Part shown: one piece after another, positions 54,421 through 63,799 of the stretch
Position numbering within the stretch: the first letter of the stretch is position 1
Layout: every line of letters begins with the position of its first letter
Source: Bacteroidota bacterium
GTDB taxonomy: Bacteria > Bacteroidota > Bacteroidia > Cytophagales > Cyclobacteriaceae
DNA length: 64,000 nucleotides
Direction: 5' to 3'
Assembly: GCA_018266435.1 (NCBI GenBank)
Contig: JAFEAL010000003.1
Span: forward strand, 186,001 to 250,000
Position numbers and translations under genes: made by a program
The notes under the pieces: generated by a model
Told to the model about the DNA's origin: nothing
Database searches by the model: none
Seen by the model: only the letters and a program-made list of their open reading frames with translations

Positions 54421-55191
54421 ATGGCCGTTTACACTACCGAGATAGCATCTGAAACAATCACTTCAGATAACCCCATTCACCAGCGGCTGCTGCGTGCATA
54501 CGTATTGGCGGCAGGCTGGGTTCATGGCGATTTGCTGGAAGTAGGCTGTGGCGAAGGCCGGGGAATCAAGTTGTTGTTGCCAAGCGTAAGCAATTACTCA
54601 GCCATTGATAAAATTGCAAGCGTAGTGGAAGGCTTGGAAAAAAAATACCCTTCGGTAAAATTCAAGAGTGGAAATATTCCGCCACTGCCCTATCCGGATA
54701 ACTCATTTGACTGTGTAGTAAGTTTTCAGGTGATAGAGCATATTGTCGATGACCATTCTTTTCTGAAAGAAATCAGCCGGGTGTTGCGGCCAAACGGGCA
54801 GGCGTTCATCACCACGCCTAACCGGCCGATGTCGCTTTCGCGAAACCCCTGGCATGAACGGGAATACACTTCCGATGAGTTAGCCAACCTGGCAAAAAAT
54901 TATTTTTCAGCCGTAACCATGAAAGGTATTGCCGGAAACGAAAAGGTGATGCAATATTACGAGCGCAACAAACAATCGGTAAAAAAACTGATGCGTTGGG
55001 ATGTGCTTGACCTGCAGCATAAGCTACCCGCTGCGGTGCTGCGAATACCGTATGAACTGATGAATCGGCTCAACCGCAACAAACTCAAAGCCTCTGCCGA
55101 TGATCTGGTGGCCAGTATTCATCAGGAAGACTACATTTTATCAGACCAGCCCAACCAATCGCTTGATCTTTTTTTGATGGCGAAGAAGTAG
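54421..55191 (+). CDS. Class I SAM-dependent methyltransferase
   Basis: From ATG 54421 the protein (256 residues) starts MAVYTTEIASETI. Methyltransferase motif I is LLEVGCGEGRGIKLL (about 45-59), followed by FDCVVSFQVIEHIVDDHSFL and VLRPNGQAFITTPNRPMSLS, the Methyltransf_11 pattern. The frame extends to GTG 54403 but a promoter element covers it. The substrate is unknown; a small-molecule or glycan methylation is possible given the surface-glycan genes that follow. Confidence 0.88.
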   Translation: MAVYTTEIASETITSDNPIHQRLLRAYVLAAGWVHGDLLEVGCGEGRGIKLLLPSVSNYSAIDKIASVVEGLEKKYPSVKFKSGNIPPLPYPDNSFDCVVSFQVIEHIVDDHSFLKEISRVLRPNGQAFITTPNRPMSLSRNPWHEREYTSDELANLAKNYFSAVTMKGIAGNEKVMQYYERNKQSVKKLMRWDVLDLQHKLPAAVLRIPYELMNRLNRNKLKASADDLVASIHQEDYILSDQPNQSLDLFLMAKK

Positions 55192-55199
55192 TCGGCTAA

Positions 55200-58160
55200 T
55201 CAATAATCCTGTCGGCCTCCGCCTTCGTTGATTTGTAGAAAGCCCATGAATTTCTGCACGGCATCTTCGTATTTTTTGGCCAGGTCTTTCTCTCCATTTT
55301 CATAAAGCGCACGTTGCAGGATATTCAGCAAAACAATGTTGTTGCGCAACTCATCGCTATAGCCATTGCCATTGGTGGTTAAATACGTGGCCATATCAAT
55401 GGCTCGGTCGCCAATGGTTTTAGCAATTTCGATGGCCTTGTTTTTTTCACCTACTTGAAAGAGCAATGCTACAGTTTCAGAAGCGGTAAAATCATAGCGA
55501 ACGCCTTTGTCTGGCATCTTATCAAGACTGAACGAAAGCAATGCTTTGGCCTGATCAATTTTCCCGTCATCAATCAGGGCTTGTGCTACTCCGTTAAATG
55601 AACTGCGGGTATTGAGTACAAATCCTTTATAGTCGTCATTGTAGTACACATTGGGGTTATCCAATCCGCGGTAGCGGTATTTTTTCATCATCACGTCCAA
55701 ACTTTTTTCTGTATCAACCAGGTAATCGCGGTCTTTGCGCGGGTTGCGCACCGGCAAAATGCGGTAAACATTTCCTACCTGTACTGCGTACGGGCGAAGG
55801 TCGATATTAGTTTGACCTATTGAATTGGGATTGAAATAAATGGGTCTGTCCCAATTGGCAGTAACCAAAAGATCAAGGATGGCCAGATCACTTTTATATA
55901 GGGTGTTGCTCTTCACCCGAATTTTCATTTCGTCCACCACCAGGCTGTCCATGCCTTTGGGAATAATTCCTTTGGCAATTACTTCATTTTTATTGATGGG
56001 GATCGTAAGAATCTTGCTCGGCACAACGTTGCGGTCTCCGTCAATCAACTGTGGATATCGCTTGGCCAGTAATTCCAGGTATTGTTTGGCATCTATGCTT
56101 TTTAATTTCATATCAGCATAGGTAAGGTAATCGTTCAGTCCGCCTTGTTTATATTCGCTGAGCGGAAGGGTGTATTTAATCGGCTCGGATTGATTGGCTT
56201 TGCGTGCACTCTGTTCAATGTACCAATCGGTATTGTAGTAACTTAACACCAGCACCCGTGTATCAGGACGAATAGCTTCTGTTTCTTGGGCGTACCAAAG
56301 AGGGAAGGTGTCGTTGTCGCCACCGGTGTAGAGTACCCCTTGCGGATCACATGATTCAAGATAATTGTTGGCAGAATCTACCGAGAAAAAACGATCGCTG
56401 CGATTGTGGTCATCCCATCCTTGCTGAGCCATCAAAGCTGGTGCAGTAAGGCCGAGTAATGTGGCAGCAATGGCTGTAGTTTTTGCATTTTTGATAAACC
56501 GCCCAAAAAAGTCAGCCAAGCCAATAACAGCCATACCGATCCACAGACAAAATGAGTAATACGATCCGGCATAAATGTAATCACGCTCGCGCGGTTCTAC
56601 GGGCGGTGAGTTGAGGTAAACGACAATGGCTACTCCGGTCATGACAAAGAGTAACCCTACCACAGCAAAATTTTTTGTGTCTTTGGTAAACTGGTGAAAC
56701 ATTCCAATTAAACCGAGGATGAAAGGGATCATAAAAAAATTATTTCGTCCGCGATTTTCGGCCAATGCTTGCGGCAGTTTTTTAAACCAATCTGTCGGCC
56801 GTAGCCAGTCAGCACCCTGAATATCGCTTTCGCGCCCGGCAAAATTCCACATGAAATAACGCATGTACATGTGGCCGATCTGGCGGTTGAACATGTATTT
56901 TTTGTCTTGGGCAAAGGTAGGCCGCTGGCCATCGGCCAAACCCATCAGGCTACGGTATGTGGCGGCATGTTCAGCATTCCACGCACGGGGCAGCAGCGTA
57001 GTTTCGCCCGGATCATATTCATAATCAATGCTTCTCTCGCCTTCTTCGTATTTGTCTTTACCCTTAACATAAGAAGGGGGGCCGAACTTATAACCAATAG
57101 GTCTTGATGTGAAATAAGGACCAGTCAATAACGGGCGGCTGCCGTATTGTTCCCTTCTTAAATACTTCACAAAACTCATGATGTCTTTGGGCGAATTTTC
57201 ATCAATGAGAGTGTTGTAATTAGAGCGGATCACTACCAACGCATACGAACCGTAGCCAATAAGTATGAAAGTTGTTGCCAGCAAAAAAGTATTCCAGGTG
57301 GGTTTGTTTTTTTTATGGGTGAAGTAAACTCCATAAACTAATGCTCCGACTACCAGTAAAGTGAATACCAATGCGCCTGAACCAAAAAACATACCCAAGG
57401 TGTTTACAAAAAAGATTTCAAAATGACCGGCCAGCGTAGGTAAGCCGGGCACAATAAAATCATTGATGAACAGAACCAGTGCGGCACTGATAGCCAATGT
57501 GGCGATTACCCCCCACACTGTAGTTTTGAATTTTTTGAAATAGTAAATCAGCCCGAGTGCAGGAAATGTAACAAGGTTGAGCATGTGTACCCCGATGGAA
57601 AGGCCAATCATGTAGGCTACCAACAGTAACCACCGGTTGGCTTTGCTCTCGTCTTCAATCACGTCCCACTTCAACACACCCCATACTACAAATGCGGTGA
57701 AGAATGATGACATACCGTATACTTCGGCCTCTACTGCCGAGAACCAGGCCGAATCACAAAACGTGTAAGCCAATGAACCAACTATACCTGCGCCCATCAA
57801 GGTCCACAATTGGCTGCCGGTAATGTCAGTATCTTTTTTAATACCCATCAGCTTGCGGCCAAACAATGTAATTGACCAGAATAAAAACAGGATAGTGAAA
57901 GCACTGGCCAGTACACTCATGAAGTTAATCCAGTAAGCAACTTTCGTTACATCGCCAAAAGACAGAAATGAAAAGAGGCGGCCCATGAGTAAAAACAAAG
58001 GAGCACCGGGCGGATGTGGAACCTGCAGTTTGTATGATACCGCAATGAACTCACCGCAATCCCAATAGCTGGCAGTTTCTTCCATGGTGAGGAAATATGC
58101 AATCAAGGCTACGGCAAAACATGCCCAGCCGAAAATGTTGTTGGCTTTTTGAAAATTCAT
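55200..58160 (-). CDS. DUF2723 family membrane protein
   Basis: From ATG 58160 (MNFQKANNIFGWACF) the protein has about 986 residues. An N-terminal DUF2723 domain with about 10-12 membrane helices contains ETASYWDCGEFIAVSYKLQV, HPPGAPLFLLMGRLFS and CDSAWFSAVEAEVYGMSSFF. A large extracytoplasmic part follows, with CDPQGVLYTGGDNDTFPLWY and TPR-like helices at the end. The family is linked to GT-C glycosyltransferases (protein O-mannosyltransferase-like, GT117); the first Asp region fits a metal site. An upstream ATG at 58184 adds 8 residues. Confidence 0.85.
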   Translation of the reverse strand: MNFQKANNIFGWACFAVALIAYFLTMEETASYWDCGEFIAVSYKLQVPHPPGAPLFLLMGRLFSFLSFGDVTKVAYWINFMSVLASAFTILFLFWSITLFGRKLMGIKKDTDITGSQLWTLMGAGIVGSLAYTFCDSAWFSAVEAEVYGMSSFFTAFVVWGVLKWDVIEDESKANRWLLLVAYMIGLSIGVHMLNLVTFPALGLIYYFKKFKTTVWGVIATLAISAALVLFINDFIVPGLPTLAGHFEIFFVNTLGMFFGSGALVFTLLVVGALVYGVYFTHKKNKPTWNTFLLATTFILIGYGSYALVVIRSNYNTLIDENSPKDIMSFVKYLRREQYGSRPLLTGPYFTSRPIGYKFGPPSYVKGKDKYEEGERSIDYEYDPGETTLLPRAWNAEHAATYRSLMGLADGQRPTFAQDKKYMFNRQIGHMYMRYFMWNFAGRESDIQGADWLRPTDWFKKLPQALAENRGRNNFFMIPFILGLIGMFHQFTKDTKNFAVVGLLFVMTGVAIVVYLNSPPVEPRERDYIYAGSYYSFCLWIGMAVIGLADFFGRFIKNAKTTAIAATLLGLTAPALMAQQGWDDHNRSDRFFSVDSANNYLESCDPQGVLYTGGDNDTFPLWYAQETEAIRPDTRVLVLSYYNTDWYIEQSARKANQSEPIKYTLPLSEYKQGGLNDYLTYADMKLKSIDAKQYLELLAKRYPQLIDGDRNVVPSKILTIPINKNEVIAKGIIPKGMDSLVVDEMKIRVKSNTLYKSDLAILDLLVTANWDRPIYFNPNSIGQTNIDLRPYAVQVGNVYRILPVRNPRKDRDYLVDTEKSLDVMMKKYRYRGLDNPNVYYNDDYKGFVLNTRSSFNGVAQALIDDGKIDQAKALLSFSLDKMPDKGVRYDFTASETVALLFQVGEKNKAIEIAKTIGDRAIDMATYLTTNGNGYSDELRNNIVLLNILQRALYENGEKDLAKKYEDAVQKFMGFLQINEGGGRQDY

Positions 58161-58291
58161 AGGATCAGTGTTAATAAACCTCACGTGCCGTGGCCTTCGG
58201 AGGATAAAGTCGCGAAAATAAGGAATTATCAGTTGGTCTGGGTCTTAAACAATCAAAATGAAGCCGGTTTTAATCTAAAAAGATGCAAAAA

Positions 58292-58927
58292 TTATTTATA
58301 CACCACTATGTAAAAGACCAACCATAGCAGAAAAATTAGAATATAGGAACATGAAACAATCCACCAGGTGGAGCTTTGTTGTTTATGGGTATGAAAGGAA
58401 TAAAAATTGACTCCACAAACTAATACTAAAACATAGAGAATTTCGAAAACACTCAATGCCCGCAGGGGATAAGCATACCGCCTGTCAATGGAGTACCCAT
58501 CGAAAAAATTCATTAACGACAACGGGTAGAAACTTTGTACCTCAGCCAATGGTGGGTCAGTTTTAATAAATAAGAACCAACCGATTTTTATCAACTCGGG
58601 TAACACAAAAACAAATTCAGCCGCCATGGCCACGCTCCAACATTGGCTGAACGTAATGCGATAGCCAAAAAGAAAACACCCCACCCAAAGTACAAACCCG
58701 ATCACAGTAAACTTCCATAAATAAATGAACGGGATAGAAAAAAACTGCAACGCACTGATCATTTTTAATACCATTCCTTCGGGCCTGTCTTGCAGAAACT
58801 CAAAAGCAGCTGTTTCAAATTCTATAAAATACTTTTTTATTGCCAGCAATAAAACTGACGTCAGGCAGAGCGCGATAAAAGTTAGTTTTTTATCGGAAGA
58901 AAATAGTGAAGTTTGCGGTTCGTTCAT
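58292..58927 (-). CDS. Hypothetical integral membrane protein (211 aa)
   Basis: From ATG 58927 (MNEPQTSLFSSDKKLTFIAL) the protein has about five membrane helices and a conserved-looking loop around SLMNFFDGYSIDRRYAYPLR. It may be a Yip1-like permease-type protein, but I do not recognise the family with confidence. It diverges from the TPR gene with starts almost touching. An upstream start at 58963 would add 12 residues. Confidence 0.7.
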   Translation of the reverse strand: MNEPQTSLFSSDKKLTFIALCLTSVLLLAIKKYFIEFETAAFEFLQDRPEGMVLKMISALQFFSIPFIYLWKFTVIGFVLWVGCFLFGYRITFSQCWSVAMAAEFVFVLPELIKIGWFLFIKTDPPLAEVQSFYPLSLMNFFDGYSIDRRYAYPLRALSVFEILYVLVLVCGVNFYSFHTHKQQSSTWWIVSCSYILIFLLWLVFYIVVYK

Positions 58928-58937
58928 GGCACCAAAG

Positions 58938-60200
58938 ATGAGACGGATAAATTCAACATTCAATAATCAACATTCAACTGATAAACGGCTGTTTCGGGTT
59001 TTGGATTTAGGATTGGGACTATTTGTTTTAATCTTCTTCATTCAATTTAATCTTTGCGCACAATCGAGCACTAAAAAAGATACAACCATTATATTAATTT
59101 CCGATTTTGCCGTTCAGGCAGAAGTTACGGATGCCCTCAACAGTCTATACAATTATGAGTTTGCCAAAGCCGAATTGTTTTTTCAGGGATTTAAGGAAAA
59201 ATACAAATGGCACCCGTTGCCCTATTTTTTAATGGGATTGGGAGAGTGGTGGAAAATCGTGCCCAATCCGCAGGTAAAAAAATATGATGCCCATTTTTTA
59301 GCGTACATGGACAGCACCATTTGGGTAGCCGAAAATCTGTACAAACATTATCCCGAGTATAAAATTGAAGCGGCTTTTTTTTTAGCGGCAGCCCACGGGT
59401 TTAAAGGAGAACTGTATGCCGATGTGGAGCGTAAAGATTGGCTTAAAGCTGCCAGCGAAGGCAAGGCTGCTTTAAAATACATGGAAGTGTGCCGCGAGAA
59501 AAACAACCTAAGCCCTGAGTTGCTCTTTGGTGATGCGCTCTACAATTATTTCAGAGAGTGGGTGCCTGAAAATTACAAATCGTTAAAACCGATCTTTTGG
59601 CTCTTTCGCCATGGCGACAAAAAACTGGGGCTGAAACAACTCAAAGAAGTGTCGTACAACGCTTTTTACTCGCGTACAGAAGCCATGGTGTGGCTCATGC
59701 GCATTTTGGCAGGATATGAAAATGATACGCAAGGGGCATTTCAACTTGCCGAGTACCTGTACCAAACCTACCCCAACAACCCGTACTTTCACCGCTACTA
59801 TGCACGTATGTTGTACTCCATGGGAAACATGCCTCAATTGGAGATACAATGCAAGCAGATTATGCAGCGAATCGACAGCGGCAGGTTTGGTTACGAAGCT
59901 GTGAGCGGACGGTATGCGGCTTTCTTTTTGGCTCAGGGTTATGACATTACACGCAATCTGGGCGAGGCCAAGAAGTATTATATGCGAGCCATTAAATTTT
60001 CTGAAGAAGTAAAAGCATTTGATTCAGGGTATTATTTGTATTCACTGATTTCATTGGGCGAGATTTATTCGCGTGAAGGCGACAAAAAAACAGCCAAAAA
60101 ATATTTTAACTTGGTAAAAAAACATGCCGGCCGCAAAGACGAAGCCTATAAAGACGCCAAGCAAAGGCTGAAGAAGCTAGAAAAAGCGAGCAAAGATTAA
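58938..60200 (+). CDS. Exported TPR protein
   Basis: From ATG 58938 the protein has about 420 residues: a signal peptide (VLIFFIQFNLCAQ) and TPR repeats over most of its length (NYEFAKAELFFQGFKEKYKW, FQLAEYLYQTYPNNPYFHRY, EKTYIREGDKKT-like EIYSREGDKKTAKKYFNLVK). TTG at 59001 is also possible. It is 9 nt upstream of the polymerase-like membrane protein gene, so it may belong to the glycan locus. Partner unknown. Confidence 0.8.
   Translation: MRRINSTFNNQHSTDKRLFRVLDLGLGLFVLIFFIQFNLCAQSSTKKDTTIILISDFAVQAEVTDALNSLYNYEFAKAELFFQGFKEKYKWHPLPYFLMGLGEWWKIVPNPQVKKYDAHFLAYMDSTIWVAENLYKHYPEYKIEAAFFLAAAHGFKGELYADVERKDWLKAASEGKAALKYMEVCREKNNLSPELLFGDALYNYFREWVPENYKSLKPIFWLFRHGDKKLGLKQLKEVSYNAFYSRTEAMVWLMRILAGYENDTQGAFQLAEYLYQTYPNNPYFHRYYARMLYSMGNMPQLEIQCKQIMQRIDSGRFGYEAVSGRYAAFFLAQGYDITRNLGEAKKYYMRAIKFSEEVKAFDSGYYLYSLISLGEIYSREGDKKTAKKYFNLVKKHAGRKDEAYKDAKQRLKKLEKASKD
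58953..58977. repeat. Short tandem direct repeat at a divergent gene start
   Basis: TCAACATTCAA occurs twice, at 58953-58963 and 58967-58977, with 3 bases between the copies. It lies in the first codons of the chosen TPR start. Confidence 0.7.
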
Positions 60201-60209
60201 CAGTAAGCA

Positions 60210-61541
60210 ATGGAAATACGCGATGTGATAGTTACCCCCGTGGTCATTCTTGCTGTCTTATTTGTTGCCTACTTTATCAGACCGCGTGTAACGGATGACC
60301 TAACCAGAAAATATTTTTTGCCGGCTCTAGTGCTAAAAATTTTTGGAGCAATAGCACTGGGTTTCATTTATCAATTTTATTATAGCGGAGGGGATACGTT
60401 TAACTACCATACTCATGGCAGCCGCCACATGTGGGAGGCCATCATCGAATCGCCCTCAAAAGGCTTAAGTTTTTTTTTTCGTGAGGCATCCGATTATCAA
60501 GGTGTTTACAAATACGCAAGCCGGATTCTTTTTTTTAATGACCCCAACTCATTGGTAGTAGTAAAGTTTGCCGCATTATTAGATTTGTTTACGTTCTCAA
60601 CCTACTCGGCTACAGCCACTTTATTTGCTGTTTTTAGTTTTATTGGTGCCTGGTGCTTGTTTATAACCTTTTATCGACAGTATCCGAAGTTATATTATCA
60701 ACTTGCTATTGCTACGCTGTTTATTCCATCTGTTATTTTTTGGGGGTCAGGAATTTTGAAAGACTCTATTGTATTAAGCTGTCTGGGGATAGCCACTTTT
60801 CAATTCTATAAATTTTTTACAGAAAGACGCCTTTCAATAATCAACTTGATGGTACTGCTGATCAGTTTATACCTGATCTTCAGCATCAAAAAATTTATTC
60901 TTCAGGCGTATCTGCCAGCTGTTATCCTTTGGATTGTGGCCAAGAACATCAGCCGAGTGCCCTCGCTTGTGGCAAGAATGATGATTGTACCCTTCATGGC
61001 AGGACTTATTGCCTACTCAGCGTATTATTCAGTAATTAAAGTGGGTGAAGGAGACTCAAAATATTCTGTTGATAAACTTGCTGAAACAGTGAAAGTAACT
61101 GCTTACGACATCCGTTACTGGTCTGGGCGGGAAGCCGGGTCAGGCTATTCGCTGGGCGAATTGGACGGAAGTTTCGGGTCGATGGTCAAACTTGCCCCAC
61201 AAGCTATTAATGTTTCTTTATTTCGGCCTTATTTATGGGAGGTAAAAAATCCACTGATGTTATTGTCTGCTCTGGAAGCTACGTTTTTTTTATTTTTTAC
61301 CCTATATGTTCTGGCCAAGAAGCGCTTGCGTTTTTTTCAAGCGCTGGCAGATCCGAATATAATTTTTGCATATACATTTTCGCTCTCATTTGCTTTTGCC
61401 GTGGGGGTGAGCACATTTAATTTTGGCACCCTGGCTCGCTATAAAATCCCGTTGCTTCCTTTTTTTGCCACAGCCTTAATACTCACGTATAATCATTTAA
61501 ACAACGAAAGAAAATTGATTGAATTTGATTTGACGGAGTAA
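60210..61541 (+). CDS. Polytopic membrane protein, putative polysaccharide polymerase-like
   Basis: This 443-residue protein has about 10 membrane helices and long hydrophobic segments. Conserved-looking parts are FYYSGGDTFNYHTHG (about residue 55), IPSVIFWGSGILKDS and RYKIPLLPFFATALI near the end. The pattern resembles Wzy-like or GT-C type envelope proteins, but no signature proves it. It ends 49 nt inside the convergent glycosyltransferase gene. Confidence 0.75.
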   Translation: MEIRDVIVTPVVILAVLFVAYFIRPRVTDDLTRKYFLPALVLKIFGAIALGFIYQFYYSGGDTFNYHTHGSRHMWEAIIESPSKGLSFFFREASDYQGVYKYASRILFFNDPNSLVVVKFAALLDLFTFSTYSATATLFAVFSFIGAWCLFITFYRQYPKLYYQLAIATLFIPSVIFWGSGILKDSIVLSCLGIATFQFYKFFTERRLSIINLMVLLISLYLIFSIKKFILQAYLPAVILWIVAKNISRVPSLVARMMIVPFMAGLIAYSAYYSVIKVGEGDSKYSVDKLAETVKVTAYDIRYWSGREAGSGYSLGELDGSFGSMVKLAPQAINVSLFRPYLWEVKNPLMLLSALEATFFLFFTLYVLAKKRLRFFQALADPNIIFAYTFSLSFAFAVGVSTFNFGTLARYKIPLLPFFATALILTYNHLNNERKLIEFDLTE

Positions 61542-62572
61542 TGGTCTTCTACCGTTTTTCTTCCGGCTTGCCCAATGGATTTTCTCAACTCTACATCTTC
61601 AATCAAACACGAAAGCGCTTGTACCCATTCTTGATCGGAGGCACACAAAAATCCATTTTGACCATGCTGTATGATGGTGCTGTTTACTCCCACCGGTGAA
61701 ACAACAGCCGGGATAGAAAGAGCCATGTATTGCAACGCCTTGAAACCACACTTGCCATTTGCCCAATGGTCATCCACCAATGGCATTATCCCAATATCTA
61801 TCTTTAATAGATCATCAATTTCTGTTCCCTTGTTCCATTTAATAAAACTCATTTCCACTCCCAAATCAATTGGCCTGTCGGCAATGAGTAGGAAATCAAT
61901 TTTGCTTCCGTACTTTTCTTTAAGTAGTGAGAAGACAGACGTTAGGGTTGGTAAATAAATTAACGTAGAGTGCGTACCCGTCCAGCCAATGATTGTTGTT
62001 TTGTTTTGTTTTTTTGTAAACAGCGTTGGGTTATGAAGGTCCACGGTATCAATTGTAGTGGGGTTAAGAGCCACCCGGCTGTTGAATGGTTTAGCGTAGT
62101 CACATAAGTATGAATTGCCACAACTGATACGATAGCTCCACCGGCAAATGGATTTTACTTTACTGTGCCATTTGAAAAAAGCAGCTAGTTTGTTTTCCGT
62201 GCTGGTGTTGGGCAGCCAAATGGCATCGTCAAAATCATAAATGATTTTTTTACTCAATAATTTTGCAGCCACCCATTCAAACCACGGAGGCCCCACCGGA
62301 GTTACTTCGCGGTGAATGAAAATGAAATCATAGCGACTCAGGCGAAACAAAAGCAAAAAACGATAAACGAATCCCATTCCTACTCCAATTAATTTTTTCA
62401 GCTCATTTCCATTTGAATAGAGAATGTGCCAGGTGTTTAAGCTGATAAAAGACTTGACGGTTACTTCAAAGCCATGGTTGGAGAGTAACTCGATGTACTG
62501 CTCAAACCGAAATCGTTGCGAAGGAGCTTGCCCCGGTGGGTAGGGGCACAAAATCAAAATTCTTTTTGCCAT
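61493..62572 (-). CDS. Glycosyltransferase family 4-like protein
   Basis: This 359-residue GT-B enzyme has an N-terminal part with LCPYPPGQAPSQRFRFEQYI, the acceptor region DFIFIHREVTPVGPP, and the C-terminal donor-binding EX7E-like part (GIMPLVDDHWANGKCGFKAL; GQNGFLCASDQEWVQALSCL). It probably transfers a sugar in surface polysaccharide synthesis. A TAACTTTG (62651-62644) lies 72 nt upstream. Its last 49 nt overlap the polymerase-like gene. Confidence 0.85.
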   Translation of the reverse strand: MAKRILILCPYPPGQAPSQRFRFEQYIELLSNHGFEVTVKSFISLNTWHILYSNGNELKKLIGVGMGFVYRFLLLFRLSRYDFIFIHREVTPVGPPWFEWVAAKLLSKKIIYDFDDAIWLPNTSTENKLAAFFKWHSKVKSICRWSYRISCGNSYLCDYAKPFNSRVALNPTTIDTVDLHNPTLFTKKQNKTTIIGWTGTHSTLIYLPTLTSVFSLLKEKYGSKIDFLLIADRPIDLGVEMSFIKWNKGTEIDDLLKIDIGIMPLVDDHWANGKCGFKALQYMALSIPAVVSPVGVNSTIIQHGQNGFLCASDQEWVQALSCLIEDVELRKSIGQAGRKTVEDHYSVKSNSINFLSLFK

Positions 62573-62819
62573 TTTTCAAATCCAAACCTAGTCAATAACT
62601 GCATTGACAGACAATAAAACAAATAGTATTAGTTGGCATTAGCCAAAGTTATTTCATCGTCCCCTCACATTCTATGCAAGGGGAGTTTAATTCTTCTACT
62701 GCAGGTACTTTCAACGGATAAGCATAAGTTTCAAAAAACCTAAATTTTTTATGATTAAGGTAATTCACGTGCTACAGGAGAATAAAAAATCAATTTTATC
62801 CACCCTCACTAAAAAGGAG

Positions 62820-62827
62820 TAATTTTG
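62820..62827 (+). promoter_or_regulatory. -7 promoter element of the epimerase-exporter unit
   Basis: TAATTTTG (TAnnTTTG) ends 9 nt before ATG 62837, with a weak TTTA (62795-62798) 21 bases upstream. The predicted leader is only a few nucleotides. Confidence 0.5.
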
Positions 62828-62836
62828 TAACCTTTT

Positions 62837-63799
62837 ATGAAAAAAGTTTTAATTACCGGAGGAGCAGGCTTTCTGGGCAGTTCACTTGCTCAGGGAATGC
62901 TCGATCGGGGCATGTCTGTTGCATTGGTCGATAATCTTTCTACGGGTGATTTGCGCAAAATTCCCCAACATGAACACGCCCGGTTTATTAAATGTGATGT
63001 AAATAAATACAACGACATAGCCTCTGTGATCACTTCACAAAAATTTGATTACGTTTTTCATTACGCGGCTGTAGTAGGAGTAAAGCGAACGCTGGAAAGA
63101 CCCGTGAGCGTTTTGGAAGATATTCATGGAATTGAAAATATGCTCAACCTATGCAAGAATACAGGGGTAAAACGATTTTTCTTTACTTCTTCTTCTGAGG
63201 TGTACGGTGAGCCGGTTGAATTTCCTCAAAACGAGGAAACAACTCCGCTAAATTCTCGCCTGCCTTATGCAATCGTGAAAAACGTGGGTGAAGCTTTTTG
63301 TCGCTCCTATTACCAAGAGTATGGTTTGCCATATACGGTATTGCGCTTCTTCAATACGTATGGCCCAAAGCAGAGTGTAGATTTTGTAATGTCTAAGTTC
63401 ATCAAAGCAGCATTGGCCAACAGGCCACTCACTATTTATGGAGATGGAAGCCAAACGAGGACTTTTTGTTTTGTAAAAAACAATGTAGAGGCTATCATCA
63501 AATGTCTCGAAGAAGGGATATATGTTAATGATGTTGTAAACGTGGGTAGCGACCAAAGCATTTCGATACTTCAATTGGCACAAAAAATTATTGAAATAGC
63601 ACAATCTAAGTCGATCATTGAATTTTTGCCGCCTTTGAAAGAAGGAGATATGACCCGCAGAAAACCAGACATTACCAAAATGTCGAGACTTATCAAAAAC
63701 TTTACTTCGCTGGAAGAAGGAGTGCGTCAGATTATTGAAAGTGATATTTTTTATCAACTCAATAACATCGATAAGGCTAAAACCTTATTTCCCGTATGA
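62837..63799 (+). CDS. NAD-dependent sugar epimerase/dehydratase
   Basis: This 320-residue extended SDR has GGAGFLGSSLAQGML (GxxGxxG, residues 8-22), DNLSTGDLRK, FHYAAVVGVKRTLERPV, SSSEVYGEPVEFPQNEETTP and the YxxxK pair (LPYAIVKNVGE), plus TNIRPF-like VLRFFNTYGP. It is closest to UDP-glucose/dTDP-glucose 4-epimerase/4,6-dehydratase types; the exact sugar is not evident. It overlaps the exporter gene by 4 nt (ATGA). Confidence 0.9.
   Translation: MKKVLITGGAGFLGSSLAQGMLDRGMSVALVDNLSTGDLRKIPQHEHARFIKCDVNKYNDIASVITSQKFDYVFHYAAVVGVKRTLERPVSVLEDIHGIENMLNLCKNTGVKRFFFTSSSEVYGEPVEFPQNEETTPLNSRLPYAIVKNVGEAFCRSYYQEYGLPYTVLRFFNTYGPKQSVDFVMSKFIKAALANRPLTIYGDGSQTRTFCFVKNNVEAIIKCLEEGIYVNDVVNVGSDQSISILQLAQKIIEIAQSKSIIEFLPPLKEGDMTRRKPDITKMSRLIKNFTSLEEGVRQIIESDIFYQLNNIDKAKTLFPV

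Noticed and set aside
62573-62819. Regulatory RNA in the 264-nt gap before the epimerase
   Set aside because: There is a 5-bp stem (CCCCT/AGGGG) and a short TTGGC palindrome, and probable promoters for both flanking genes, but not enough structure to call an RNA.
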